From Myxococcales bacterium (GTDB lineage: Bacteria; Myxococcota_A; Polyangia; Polyangiales; Ga0077539), in assembly GCA_030652255.1 (NCBI GenBank), contig JAUSAZ010000048.1:1-40447 (forward strand): a stretch of 40,447 nt of DNA, read 5' to 3'. A program made the translations under genes and the position numbers. Positions within the stretch are counted from its first letter, which is position 1. Each line of letters opens with the position of its first letter. Below are positions 16,426 through 25,105 of this stretch, in pieces. The notes below the pieces were generated by a model. It made no database searches. It saw only the letters and a list, made by a program, of their open reading frames with translations, and was not told the origin of the DNA.

Positions 16426-17826
16426 ATGACGACATCGCCCACCGGTCCGTGGCTCGATCGCGCGAAGGCCGCGCGCATCCTCCGGCTCGCCTCGCCGGTC
16501 ATCCTGGCGATGCTCACGCAGACGGGCGTCAACATCGTCGACACCTACTTCATCGGGCAGCTCCCGCGGCAGGTGGCCTCCGACGGGCAGTTCGCGCTCA
16601 CCCCGTCGCTGATGCTGCTCTGGGCGGTCGGCGGCTTCCTGTCGTCGGTCTCCGTGGGCACCCTCGCCACGACGGCGCGGCGCTACGGCGAGGGCAAGGC
16701 GCTCGACGCCGGCGCGGTGCTCCCCAACGCCGCGGTCATCGCCCTGGTGGGCGGCCTCTTCGGCACCGTCGGCGGCTGGCTCGCGCTGCCGTGGGTGTTC
16801 TCCAAGCTCACCGACAACCCCAACGTGGTGGCGCTCGGCGTGGGCTACGCCCGCTGGCGCTTCGTGGGCGTCGCCTCCATGGCCGCCACCGCGGCGTACA
16901 AGAGCTTCTACGACGGCATCGGGCAGACGCACCTGCACCTCTTCGCCGCCCTGGCGATGAACGTCGTCAACGGCCTCCTCTGCTGGATCCTCATCTTCGG
17001 GCGCTACGGCGCGCCCGCGATGGGGGTCTCCGGGGCGGGCGTCGCGGCCTGCGTGTCGTCGTGGATCGGCCTGCTGGTGATGGTGGGCTTCTCCCTCCGC
17101 CGCGCCGACCGCACCACCTACGACTTCTACCGCAAGGCCGTGCTCTCCTGGACGCTGATGAAGCAGCTGCTCAAGCTGTCCATCCCCGGCGGCGTGGCGA
17201 CCACCGCGGTGATGACCGGCTTCCTGCTCTTCACCAAGGTCGTCGGCACCATCGACGACGAGGCCATCCGGGCGGGCGCCGGTGCGAGCTACAACGGCGC
17301 CGCCACGACCATCATCATCGAGGTGCTGAGCGCCACCTTCGTGTCGTGCCTCGCCTTCGGCACCGCCACCGCCACGCTGGTCGGCCAGAGCATGGGCCGC
17401 GGCGACCCCGACCTGGCCGAGCGCTACGCCTGGACGAGCGTGAAGCTCGGCGTGATCATCTTCGGGGCCGTCGGGCTGCTGATGTTCGCGTACCCGGAGA
17501 AGGTGCTCGGGGTGTTCTCGCACGCGCCGCAGGTCATCGCGGTGGGCGCCGTGCCCATGAAGATCATGGCCGTGATGGGCCCGGTCATCGCGACGGCGAT
17601 GATCCTGACGCAGGCCCTCTTCGGCGCTGGCGAGACCCGCTTCGTGATGGTGGTCGAGCTGGTGCTCCACTTCTTCTGCCTCGTGCCGCTGGCCTGGCTG
17701 CTGGGCAAGGTGCTGGGTCTCGGGCTCGTCGGCGTGTGGCTCGCCGCGGCCGTCTACGGCGTCGCGCTGGCCGTGCTCATGGGCGTGAAGTTCAGCCGCG
17801 GCGGGTGGAAGAAGCTCACCGTCTGA
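16426..17826 (+). CDS. MATE-family efflux transporter
   Basis: A 466-residue integral inner-membrane protein with about 12 hydrophobic spans in two homologous halves. The first span begins ILRLASPVILAMLTQTGVNI with VDTYFIGQLP, and the second half has SIPGGVATTAVMTGFLLF and TATATLVGQSMGRGD. This VDxxFIG ... VGQ-x-xGxxD pattern is typical of MATE/NorM-DinF exporters, which use Na+ or H+ gradients to expel drugs or metabolites. The ATG at 16426 is preferred over an upstream in-frame ATG (16231) because it begins just before the first span and avoids antisense overlap with the Pal-like gene. No ribosome site is clear. The gene is divergent from the Pal-like operon by 100 bases. Confidence 0.9.
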   Translation: MTTSPTGPWLDRAKAARILRLASPVILAMLTQTGVNIVDTYFIGQLPRQVASDGQFALTPSLMLLWAVGGFLSSVSVGTLATTARRYGEGKALDAGAVLPNAAVIALVGGLFGTVGGWLALPWVFSKLTDNPNVVALGVGYARWRFVGVASMAATAAYKSFYDGIGQTHLHLFAALAMNVVNGLLCWILIFGRYGAPAMGVSGAGVAACVSSWIGLLVMVGFSLRRADRTTYDFYRKAVLSWTLMKQLLKLSIPGGVATTAVMTGFLLFTKVVGTIDDEAIRAGAGASYNGAATTIIIEVLSATFVSCLAFGTATATLVGQSMGRGDPDLAERYAWTSVKLGVIIFGAVGLLMFAYPEKVLGVFSHAPQVIAVGAVPMKIMAVMGPVIATAMILTQALFGAGETRFVMVVELVLHFFCLVPLAWLLGKVLGLGLVGVWLAAAVYGVALAVLMGVKFSRGGWKKLTV

Positions 17827-17878
17827 GCGTGACGGTGGGTGAAGTCCCGGGGGTGATTCGATAGAGTCGCGGGACTCC

Positions 17879-19423
17879 ATGCGAACCCGACCCGCTGCAC
17901 GCCTGGCCGTGCTGACCCTGGCACTGGCCGGCTGCGAAATCGGCAACCCCCTGATCGTCCTCGGCCCGGACGGAGGCATCCGGGCGGACGATCTCCCCGT
18001 CGTCGATGTGCCGGACTTCGACGGCGGGACGGACGTCGGCGGCGAGGTGGGCGTCGACATCGGACTCCCGGAGGATGTACCGGGCAAGCCGGATGTTCCC
18101 GAGCAGGACGCGGGGCCGATGGACGCAGGCCCGATGGACGCTGGCCCGCCCGACACGGGCCCTCTGGACACGGGCCCTCTGGACACCGGGCCTCGCGACA
18201 CGGGCGTGATCGACGCTGGCCCGCCTGACACGGGCCCTCTGGACACCGGCCCTCGCGATACGGGCCCGATGGACACCGGCCCTCGCGACACGGGCCCACC
18301 CGACACGGGGCCCGTCGACACCGGTGTCGACGTCCCGGTCATCGTCGACACCGGCCCGCCGGACTCGGGGCCCACGACGATCACGAGCTACCTCGAGGCC
18401 TGCGTCACGACCGGGACCGCAGCGATCGACGGCTTCGGTCGCTACGTGATCACCGGGTCGACCGCGGGACGGACCGACGATCACCAGCCGACCTGCACCG
18501 AGCGGGCGACCCCCGACATCGGGTACCTCGTGAACATCACCGCGTTCAGCCGGGTCACCTGGCTCGCGCGCCCGACGGGGACGGTGTTCGCGCCGGTGGT
18601 GACGCTCACGCAGACCTGCGGCGAGCAGGACTCCAAGTTCACCAACGAGGTCGCCTGCGCGAACAACCGCGGGGCGGCGGGCGCCGCGCGGGGCGGCGTC
18701 GTCGACCTGCCCCCGGGGGTCTACTACCTCTCCGTCGACGGCGAGCGCGAGGCGACCTCCACCGAGTCCGGTCCCTTCGAGCTGACGGTGACCGTGGCGC
18801 CGTCCGAGCGTGCGCCCAACTACAGCGTCGAGCCCCTCACCGGCACCACCTGTCCCACGGTCCCGGCTTCGAACGTCAACATCGAGAACGCCGACGATGC
18901 CGTGTCGGGCATCCAGGGCCTCGGCTTCGGTTTCACCTTCTTCGGCCGCAGTTTCACGAGCCTGGCCTTCTACACCAACGGCTTCTTCTCGTTCATCGTC
19001 GACGAGCCCAACCCGTGGCCCGCGGGCACCTCGTGGCGCAACCACAGCATCGTGTTCGACGGGCAGCCGCGCGGCGTGGTGGCCCCCTTCTGGGACGACC
19101 TCCGCGTCGACAACGCCACCGGCAGCGGGGTGTACTTCTGGGTCGACGGCGCCGCGCCCGGCCGGGTGGCCCACGTCTACTGGCGCAACGTGAACTTCTA
19201 CCGCGACGGCGCCACCCGCATCTCCGTCGAGGCGCGGCTCTACCAGACCACCAACGTGATCGAGTTCCGGTACTGCGGCGAAAACCGCAACAACGCGTAC
19301 TCGCGCGGCGGCAGCGCCACCATCGGGGTGGAGTCCTACGACCAGTCCCTCGGGAACCTCATCGCCCTCAACCAGGTCAACATCATCGCGCCGGGTGCGG
19401 GGTATCGCCTCATCCCGCGATGA
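17879..19423 (+). CDS. Lipoprotein with DTGP-repeat stalk and NIDO-like C-terminal domain
   Basis: A 514-residue surface lipoprotein; signal ends LALAGC (Cys19). Residues 77-151 are 15 copies of a five-residue repeat (Asp-Thr/Ala-Gly-Pro-x), probably an extended stalk. Residues 165-310 form a beta-rich domain with GVYYLSVDGE, like a bacterial pre-peptidase C-terminal-type beta-sandwich. Residues 325-514 contain FTSLAFYTNGFFSF, GVVAPFWDDLRVD and NVIEFRYCGENR, the pattern seen in NIDO-like extracellular domains. No catalytic motif seen. The stop overlaps the trmO ATG (ATGA), although the two functions appear unrelated. A likely role is surface adhesion or display. Confidence 0.72.
   Translation: MRTRPAARLAVLTLALAGCEIGNPLIVLGPDGGIRADDLPVVDVPDFDGGTDVGGEVGVDIGLPEDVPGKPDVPEQDAGPMDAGPMDAGPPDTGPLDTGPLDTGPRDTGVIDAGPPDTGPLDTGPRDTGPMDTGPRDTGPPDTGPVDTGVDVPVIVDTGPPDSGPTTITSYLEACVTTGTAAIDGFGRYVITGSTAGRTDDHQPTCTERATPDIGYLVNITAFSRVTWLARPTGTVFAPVVTLTQTCGEQDSKFTNEVACANNRGAAGAARGGVVDLPPGVYYLSVDGEREATSTESGPFELTVTVAPSERAPNYSVEPLTGTTCPTVPASNVNIENADDAVSGIQGLGFGFTFFGRSFTSLAFYTNGFFSFIVDEPNPWPAGTSWRNHSIVFDGQPRGVVAPFWDDLRVDNATGSGVYFWVDGAAPGRVAHVYWRNVNFYRDGATRISVEARLYQTTNVIEFRYCGENRNNAYSRGGSATIGVESYDQSLGNLIALNQVNIIAPGAGYRLIPR
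18107..18331 (+). repeat. 15-base tandem repeat, 15 units (DTGPx)
   Basis: Fifteen in-frame 15-base units encode Asp-(Thr/Ala)-Gly-Pro-x, with x being Met, Pro, Leu, Arg, Val or Ile. Synonymous changes (GACACG, GATACG, GACACC) break up identity, so the array is older than the DAPS array at 2236. Confidence 0.88.
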
Positions 19424-20202
19424 CCCTGCCCGACGCGGTCTTCTCCCCCATCGGCGTGGTTCGCACGCCCTTCACCGAGCGCCGCGAGGCGCCGCGGCAG
19501 CCCTACGCCGCGGGCGAGGCCCCGGGCACCATCGAGCTCCTCCCGGGCCACCGCTACGAGGACGCCCTCCGCGACCTCGATCAATGGACCCACCTCTGGC
19601 TGGTGTACTGCTTCCACCTCAACCGCACCTGGCGGCCGACGGTGCTCCCCCCGCGCAGCCGCCACGGTCGCCGCGGGGTGTTCTCGACGCGCTCGCCCCA
19701 CCGCCCCAACCCCATCGGGCTCTCGGTGCTGCGCATCGTCGGCGTCGACGGACTGCGCGTCGAGGTGCTCGGCGTCGACATGATCGACCAGAGCCCCGTG
19801 CTCGACATCAAACCCTACGTCCCCTTCGCCGACGCCGTCCCCACCGCCGGCACCGGCTGGATCGCCGCCGACCCGGAGCCCGCCTGGGAGGTCCGCTGGA
19901 GCCCGGCCGCGCTGGCGCAGCTCGCCTGGCTCGACGCGCACGGCGTCGCGCTGCGCGAGCCCATCACCGCCGCGCTCGCGCTCGGCCCGCAGGCCCACGC
20001 CTACCGCCGCATCCGCCGCGACGGCCCCCGCGGCACGCTCTCCCTCAAGGACTGGCGGGTCACCTTCGCCGTCGACGAGCGCGCCCTCTGCGTCGAGCGC
20101 ATCGACTCGGGCTACCGCCCCGCGCAGCTCGTCACCGGCGAGGCGCCGCCGCTGCACGCGGCCTATGCCCTGCGCCATCCGTCGACAGGTAGTCCCCCGT
20201 GA
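19420..20202 (+). CDS. trmO: tRNA (N6-threonylcarbamoyladenosine(37)-N6)-methyltransferase TrmO
   Basis: A 260-residue SAM-dependent enzyme that methylates t6A37 in ANN-decoding tRNAs such as tRNA-Thr(GGU). The N-terminal beta-barrel domain carries family motifs: FSPIGVVRTPF near the start, RHGRRGVFSTRSPHRPNPIG in the SAM pocket, and DIKPYVPFAD. The C-terminal domain (about 150-250) matches the YaeB/TsaA C-terminal region. Length is slightly above the 235 of E. coli. The start is fixed by the ATGA overlap with the upstream lipoprotein stop. The 3' end overlaps the convergent cytidine deaminase by 71 bases. Confidence 0.93.
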   Translation: MTLPDAVFSPIGVVRTPFTERREAPRQPYAAGEAPGTIELLPGHRYEDALRDLDQWTHLWLVYCFHLNRTWRPTVLPPRSRHGRRGVFSTRSPHRPNPIGLSVLRIVGVDGLRVEVLGVDMIDQSPVLDIKPYVPFADAVPTAGTGWIAADPEPAWEVRWSPAALAQLAWLDAHGVALREPITAALALGPQAHAYRRIRRDGPRGTLSLKDWRVTFAVDERALCVERIDSGYRPAQLVTGEAPPLHAAYALRHPSTGSPP

Positions 20203-20584
20203 AGGTCAACGGCAGGAGCTCCCGCACGGAGATCACCCGCCGCACCTCCGCTCCCACGACGAGCCCCACCGGCAGGTCGAGGGCGAACTCCGCGAGGATC
20301 TGCCGGCACGCCCCGCACGGCGCCCCGGGCGTCGGGCCCTCGGTGGCGACCGCGAGCGCGGTGAAGTCCCGCCAGCCCCGCGCGACGGCGTGCGCGACGG
20401 CGTTGGCCTCGGCGCAGATGCAGAGCGGGTAGGAGGCGTTCTCGACGTTGCACCCGCGGGAGACGCCCTGCGAGGTGAGCAGCGCCGCGCCGACGTGGTA
20501 GCGCGAGTACGGCGCGTGGGAGCGCGCGCGCATGCGCTCGGCGCTCCGGGCGAGGCGGGCCCAGCGCGGGTCGTCGGCCTTCAC
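20132..20584 (-). CDS. cdd: Cytidine deaminase
   Basis: A 150-residue homotetramer-type enzyme converting cytidine and deoxycytidine to uridine forms in pyrimidine salvage. Zinc-site motifs are complete: Cys57-Ala-Glu59 in YPLCICAEANAV, with Glu59 the proton shuttle, and Cys90/Cys93 in PCGACRQ. The substrate motif GCNVENASYP is present. The start is the GTG at 20584, whose first bases overlap the phosphorylase stop (GTGA, 20584-20581). An Ala/Arg/Pro tail of about 18 residues after LLPLTFTGDYL exceeds the family norm and is encoded in the overlap with trmO, so it may be run-on extension. Part of a nucleoside-salvage pair. Confidence 0.93.
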   Translation of the reverse strand: MKADDPRWARLARSAERMRARSHAPYSRYHVGAALLTSQGVSRGCNVENASYPLCICAEANAVAHAVARGWRDFTALAVATEGPTPGAPCGACRQILAEFALDLPVGLVVGAEVRRVISVRELLPLTFTGDYLSTDGAGHRPRAAAAPRR

Positions 20585-21414
20585 GCGAGCCCCCGGAGGA
20601 TGGCCTCCAGCAGCGCGATGAAGCGGTCGCGGGCGGCGCGGGCGGTCTCCTCCACCTCGGCGTGCGAGAGCGCGTGCGGCGAGACGCCCGCCGCGAGGTT
20701 GGTCACGCACGACATCCCGAGCACCCTCGCGCCCATGTGCCGCGCGGCGATGACCTCCGCGACGGTGCTCATCCCCACGAGGTCGGCGCCCATCGCCCGG
20801 AGCATCCGGATCTCCGCGGGGGTCTCGTAGCTCGGGCCCAGGAGCCCGGCGTACACGCCCTCGCGCAGGGTCTGCCCGACGGACTCCGCGGCCGCGTGGG
20901 CGAGCTTGCGCAGGGCCGGGTCGTACGCGTCGGTCATGTCGGGGAAGCGCGGCCCGAGGCTGTCCTCGTTGGGCCCGGAGAGGGGCGAGCGGCCGGTGAG
21001 GTTGAGGTGGTCGGTGATGAGCGTGAGGTCGCCCGGGCGCAGCGTCGGGGAGATGCCGCCCGCGGCGTTGGTGACGACGAGGTTGCGCGCCCCGAGGGTG
21101 AGGAGCGCGCGGACGTTGTAGACCACGTCGTCGGGGCTGTGGCCCTCGTACAGGTGGATGCGCCCGGCGAGGGCGGCGACCACGGGCGAGGGGCCCTCCT
21201 TCAGGCGCCCGATGACCAGCTTGCCCGCGTGACCCGGCACCGTGACGTTGGCGAGGTGCGGAACCTCCGCGAAGGGGATGACCGTGGCGTCGACGAGGGT
21301 GTCGGCGAAGGCGCCGAGGCCGGAGCCGAGCACGAGCGCGACGGTGGGCACGCGGGCGTCGCGGGCGCGCAGTGCGGCGACGGACTCATCGAGGCGTTCG
21401 CGGAGGGTGTTCAT
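20581..21414 (-). CDS. punA: Purine nucleoside phosphorylase (trimeric type)
   Basis: A 277-residue enzyme splitting inosine/guanosine-type nucleosides with phosphate into base and ribose-1-phosphate. Family motifs in order: VLGSGLGAFAD, TVPGHAGKLVIG, AGRIHLYEGH, LVVTNAAGG, TLITDHLNLTG, YAGLLGPSYETPAEIRML, GADLVGMSTVAEVIAA and SCVTNLAAG. All are those of the trimeric PNP group. The ATG at 21414 matches the family start. No Shine-Dalgarno is seen; GATACT lies 9 bases before the ATG. The frame is open far upstream, but that is antisense/alternate-frame shadow of the DUF2723 gene. It is coupled to cdd by GTGA and follows the DUF2723 gene by 47 bases. Confidence 0.94.
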   Translation of the reverse strand: MNTLRERLDESVAALRARDARVPTVALVLGSGLGAFADTLVDATVIPFAEVPHLANVTVPGHAGKLVIGRLKEGPSPVVAALAGRIHLYEGHSPDDVVYNVRALLTLGARNLVVTNAAGGISPTLRPGDLTLITDHLNLTGRSPLSGPNEDSLGPRFPDMTDAYDPALRKLAHAAAESVGQTLREGVYAGLLGPSYETPAEIRMLRAMGADLVGMSTVAEVIAARHMGARVLGMSCVTNLAAGVSPHALSHAEVEETARAARDRFIALLEAILRGLA

Positions 21415-21461
21415 ACCGGGCGGAGTATCGTCCCGCCGGGCGCGCGGTGGAAGCGCCGATG

Positions 21462-23390
21462 TCACTCGCGGCCGGGGGCGCGCACGACGAAGGGGGCGAC
21501 GTCGACGGGGCCCTCGCCCTGCGCGTCGAGTACCGCGGCGAGGCCGACGAGCTCGCGCGCGTTGGGGGCGATGCGCCGCGCCGTGGCCACCGCGGCGCGG
21601 GCCTCGCTGCGGGCGCCGCGGGCCGCGAAGAACAGGGCGTCGTGGTACGCGCGCCAGAGCACGTACTCCGCGATGCGGGGCTCGCGGTCGGCGCCCGGCG
21701 TCAGGGCGAGGGCCTCGCGCAGGCGCTCGACGCGCGCAAGGTGCGCCGGGGCGGTGGCGCGCACGGCGGTGAGGGTGGTGGGCTCGGTGCGAACCTCCAC
21801 GAAGGTCCCGCGCGGGAGCACGTAGGGGACGGCGTCGAGGAGGTTGTGGGGGTCGAGCTCGAGGCGCACCGGGCGGCGCGTGGCGAGGTCGAGGAGCCCC
21901 GCCATGCGGGGAGACCCGTGGGAGAGGAAGTCCCGCACCACCGGGAGCAGCGCGGCGTCGCGGGCGAGCAGGGTGTTGGTCATGCCGGGCCACGGGACGA
22001 AGGGCGCGGGGATCACCGTGACGTCGGGGCGCTCGCCGTCGACGAGCTGCGCGTACCGCAGCCGGAACGCCGTCTCCGGCGCGTACGCGAGGATCACCGC
22101 GCGCGGCGGCACCGCGGCGAGGTCGGCGGCGGTCATCACCTCCGTGGCGTCGCCGCGATCGCCGAGGGTGTCTCGCAGGCTGCTGAGCCCGGCCCAGGCG
22201 AAGGTCACCGCGGGCGCGACCACCAGGACGGCACGGAGCAGGGTACGGCTCGGCCCCGATGGGCCCTCCGGGGGCGGCGGCGCGTCCTCGATGCTGCGCC
22301 ACGCCTGCCCGGTGAAGGCCGCGCCGAGGACCCCGAGGCAGAACACCGCGGGCACCAGGTACCCGGCCGCGTCGGGGTTGTCGGCGACGAAGCCGAGGGC
22401 CGCGCGGGCCAGCATCCCGACCAGCGCGACCAGGCCCAGCCGGCGCGTCCAGGGGATCTCCCGGCGCGAGGCGACGAGGAGGCCCGCCGCGGCTGCGATG
22501 AGCCCGAGGGGGGTCAGCGAGGCACCGATCCAGTCCATCACGGCCAGCAGGTGTTCGCGGAAGCTGCCCGGAACTCCCCCGCCGGTGTTCTTCTGGAAGG
22601 CGCGGGCGGAGACCGTCCAGACGAGGTCGCCCACGGTGCGCACCCGCACGATGCTCGCCGCGGCCCGCGCGCGCAGCCCGAGGAGGGCGTAGGGCGCGAG
22701 CCCCAGCGCGCCGAGCGCGGCCCAGGGAGCGAGCGCCCGCAGCGCCGCGCGAGGCCCCCCCTGACGGGCCCGTTCGAGCACCGAGAGCAGCGCGACCGGC
22801 GCGGCGGTGAGGGCGATGAAGTGGTGGTTGGCGCCGCCGAGGCTGAGGGTGAGCACGCCGAGGCGGGCGCGCGTGGCGAGCGACCAGCCGTTGGGCGCGG
22901 CGCTGATGAACACCGTCGCGGCCGCGAGCAGCCCCGCGAGCGCGTAGACCTCCGCGCGGCTGGTCTGCCGCACGAGCGCGATGCCCAGCACGGCGCCGAG
23001 GGCGTGGCCGAGCGCGAGCCACGGGAGCCAGCGGCGGTGCCGGACCGGCGTCGGGCCGTCGAGGAGGGCGGTCGCGAGCGGGAGGGTGAGCCCGTACGCG
23101 AGGCGCCCCATGAGCCCGAGGCAGAGGGCGCCGAGGAAGGTCACGCGGAGCGCGACGGTGCCGATGGGGGCGAGCGTGGCGACCGCCGCGACGGCGACGA
23201 AGAGCGGATGGCCGGGCGGGTGCGAGGCGCCGAGGCCGGCGGCGCAGGAGGCGAGCTCCGGGGCGTCGTAGAAGCCCATGGAATTGCCGCCCGCGAGCGC
23301 ACCGACGAGCGCGGGGATCGTGAAGGAGAGCACGGGCGCGAGGTCGCGCGAGAGGGCCGACGGCTCGGCGGGGGGCGGTGGGTCAGCCAC
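21462..23390 (-). CDS. DUF2723 (TMEM260-like) membrane protein, probable glycosyltransferase
   Basis: A 642-residue polytopic protein. The N-terminus MGFYDAPELASCAAGLGASH plus PPGHPLFV matches the DUF2723/TMEM260 signature, in which a conserved acidic residue follows the first span. The human member O-mannosylates proteins, and the fold belongs to GT-C type transferases using lipid-linked sugars. About 10-11 spans lie between residues 15 and 410, and a soluble C-terminal domain (about 420-640) includes helical TPR-like repeats. Substrate is unknown; protein O-glycosylation is an inference from the family. The GTG start at 23390 has no clear ribosome site. Same strand as the phosphorylase and deaminase, possibly one operon. 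Confidence 0.78.
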   Translation of the reverse strand: MADPPPPAEPSALSRDLAPVLSFTIPALVGALAGGNSMGFYDAPELASCAAGLGASHPPGHPLFVAVAAVATLAPIGTVALRVTFLGALCLGLMGRLAYGLTLPLATALLDGPTPVRHRRWLPWLALGHALGAVLGIALVRQTSRAEVYALAGLLAAATVFISAAPNGWSLATRARLGVLTLSLGGANHHFIALTAAPVALLSVLERARQGGPRAALRALAPWAALGALGLAPYALLGLRARAAASIVRVRTVGDLVWTVSARAFQKNTGGGVPGSFREHLLAVMDWIGASLTPLGLIAAAAGLLVASRREIPWTRRLGLVALVGMLARAALGFVADNPDAAGYLVPAVFCLGVLGAAFTGQAWRSIEDAPPPPEGPSGPSRTLLRAVLVVAPAVTFAWAGLSSLRDTLGDRGDATEVMTAADLAAVPPRAVILAYAPETAFRLRYAQLVDGERPDVTVIPAPFVPWPGMTNTLLARDAALLPVVRDFLSHGSPRMAGLLDLATRRPVRLELDPHNLLDAVPYVLPRGTFVEVRTEPTTLTAVRATAPAHLARVERLREALALTPGADREPRIAEYVLWRAYHDALFFAARGARSEARAAVATARRIAPNARELVGLAAVLDAQGEGPVDVAPFVVRAPGRE

Positions 23391-23449
23391 GGGAGAACGG
23401 GGAGGGTACCTTCGAAGAGGGCTTTTGTGGCAGCGCGTGGGAGGGCATC

Positions 23450-24028
23450 ATGCGGGCACAACCGATGGAGCACCGATCGATGACCGCACGCGCGTTGACC
23501 CTCACCACGATGATGTTGCTCGGGGCCTGCTCGTCGACGCAGGCCCGCACCACCTACCGATACGCTGGCAACGACGGCCCCACCATGGTCGCGGTGGACA
23601 TCCGCCCCGGCCCGATGCCCGCCAACGAGAGCTTCAGCGGGAGCTTCGCGTCCCCGCAGATCGGCGACGTCTTCCTCGAGCAGACGGGCGACCTCGTGGT
23701 GGGGCAGTACAGCTACAACCGCGCGTCGTGCCGCGCCACCGGGCGCATCGAGGGCCACACCGAGGGCAACCTCCTGCGCTTCACCTGGACCGAGAGCCAG
23801 CGCGCCTGCGGCCGCATCGCCCCGCTCACCGGCCGCGGGTACATGCTCTTCTGGATCGACAGCGCGGGCAACGGGCGCACCAACGGCGAGTGGGGCATGG
23901 CCGACCGCGACTCCGGCGGCGGCCCGTGGTCGCTCTTCCGCGACCGGGTGCGGCGTCAGCCGCCGGTCGACGAGGGCGCCAACCGCGACGGGCCCTTCTC
24001 GGGCGACAACCCCACGCCCAGCCCGTAG
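23450..24028 (+). CDS. Hypothetical lipoprotein
   Basis: A 192-residue lipoprotein; signal ends MMLLGAC with Cys27. The mature domain is compact and beta-rich, with two Cys (SCRATG, ACGRIA), GDVFLEQTGDLVVGQYSY and GRGYMLFWIDSAGNGRTNGEW. No family recognised; the shape recalls small beta-barrel lipoproteins that bind lipids or glycans. ATG 23450 is chosen for GGGAGG just upstream (about 5 bases); later ATGs at 23465 and 23480 would also leave a valid signal. It converges on the first PP2C gene with 7 bases between stops. Confidence 0.72.
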   Translation: MRAQPMEHRSMTARALTLTTMMLLGACSSTQARTTYRYAGNDGPTMVAVDIRPGPMPANESFSGSFASPQIGDVFLEQTGDLVVGQYSYNRASCRATGRIEGHTEGNLLRFTWTESQRACGRIAPLTGRGYMLFWIDSAGNGRTNGEWGMADRDSGGGPWSLFRDRVRRQPPVDEGANRDGPFSGDNPTPSP

Positions 24029-24035
24029 GCCGTCG

Positions 24036-25004
24036 TCAGCTCTTGGGGCGCGAGCCCCGCAGGTCCGCCAGGCGGATCGCGGGGTCCGTCGCGGCCACGT
24101 CGAAGTCATCGCGGATGTCGACCATGACGTCGTTGCGCGACTGCTCGACGGTCTTGTCGTCGAAGCTGGGCAGCGTCACCTGCCGCGTCTCCTCCATCGA
24201 AGACGCCGAGCGCCGCGGGACGAACTCCCGGTCGGCATCGACGAGGCGGATGACCACCGCGGTGATGTTGTCCTCGCCGCCGTGGTCGTTGGCCATCGCG
24301 ATGAGCGCGCGGCACGCCACGTCGGGGTCGTCGTGCATGGTGACGACGTCGAGGATCTCGGCGTCGGAGATCATCCCCGAGAGCCCGTCGGAGCAGAGCA
24401 CGTAGATGTCGTCCTCGCGGGCCGCGTCGGCCATGAGGTCGACCAGGACGATGTCGTTCATGCCCAGGGCGCGGGTGATGACGTTGCGCGGGAGCTCGTC
24501 GCGCTGCGCCGCCGGCAGGTCGGGCATCGTGCGGATGTACTCGTTGACCAGCGAGTGGTCCTGCGTGAGCAGGGTGATCTCGCCGCCGCGCACCCGGTAG
24601 CAGCGGCTGTCGCCGACGTGCCCGACGAACACCCGACCCGACTGCCGCGCCACGAGCAGCCCGACGAAGGTGGTGCCCATGCCCCGGTGGTGCGCCGCGC
24701 GGGTGCCCTCCTCGTAGATCGAGCGGTTGGCGACCTTGATGCTCGTGATGAGCCGGTTCTCCTCCACCGAGAGCGCGGGGTCGTAGTGAAACGGCCACGT
24801 CGCGTCCTCGCGCATGGTGCTGTCGAAGAAGGCCGTCACCGTCGTGGTGGCCAGCCGCGACGCGACCTCGCCCGCCCGGTGGCCTCCCATGCCGTCGGCC
24901 ACGACGAAGAGCCCGTGCGCATCGAGCAGGGCGAAGCTGTCTTCGTTGTGCTCCCGCAAGAGGCCGACGTCCGTCCGACCGGCTGCAACAACCCGCAACA
25001 CCAC
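24036..25004 (-). CDS. PP2C-type (PPM) serine/threonine phosphatase
   Basis: A 322-residue metal-dependent phosphatase. Motifs: GLLREHNEDSF, VADGMGGHRAGE with metal ligand Asp37, RGMGTTFVG, GHVGDSRCYR, LTQDHSLV, LCSDGLSGM with Asp206 and GGEDNITAVV with Asp245. The catalytic domain ends near 257. A 65-residue Asp/Arg/Ser-rich C-terminal extension with no membrane span follows, absent from the second phosphatase at 25750. Its likely job is to reverse Hanks-type Ser/Thr kinase phosphorylation. The start is GTG (25004 or the adjacent GTG at 25001), with an inverted repeat directly over it and no Shine-Dalgarno. Confidence 0.92.
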   Translation of the reverse strand: MVLRVVAAGRTDVGLLREHNEDSFALLDAHGLFVVADGMGGHRAGEVASRLATTTVTAFFDSTMREDATWPFHYDPALSVEENRLITSIKVANRSIYEEGTRAAHHRGMGTTFVGLLVARQSGRVFVGHVGDSRCYRVRGGEITLLTQDHSLVNEYIRTMPDLPAAQRDELPRNVITRALGMNDIVLVDLMADAAREDDIYVLCSDGLSGMISDAEILDVVTMHDDPDVACRALIAMANDHGGEDNITAVVIRLVDADREFVPRRSASSMEETRQVTLPSFDDKTVEQSRNDVMVDIRDDFDVAATDPAIRLADLRGSRPKS

Positions 25005-25018
25005 GCTTATGCAAGCGT
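25003..25018. promoter_or_regulatory. Inverted repeat at the start of a PP2C gene
   Basis: ACGCTT-ATGC-AAGCGT is a perfect 6-base inverted repeat with a 4-base centre lying over and just upstream of the GTG start codon of the minus-strand phosphatase. It could be an operator, or an RNA hairpin that hides the start. Its position in an intergenic region only 101 bases long makes it noticeable. Confidence 0.3.
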
Positions 25019-25105
25019 TTCACTTCGACCCGCGCGGTGTCAAGGCATCGCTGCAGCGGTGTTAGCTTCGGCCGTCTCCGCCGTCGGGGGTCCTATAGGG
25101 GTTCC

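Noticed and set aside
24045..24058. GGGGC-GCGA-GCCCC hairpin as a terminator for the lipoprotein at 23450
   Set aside because: No T-run and it lies within coding sequence of the convergent phosphatase; GNRA-like loops are expected often at this GC content.
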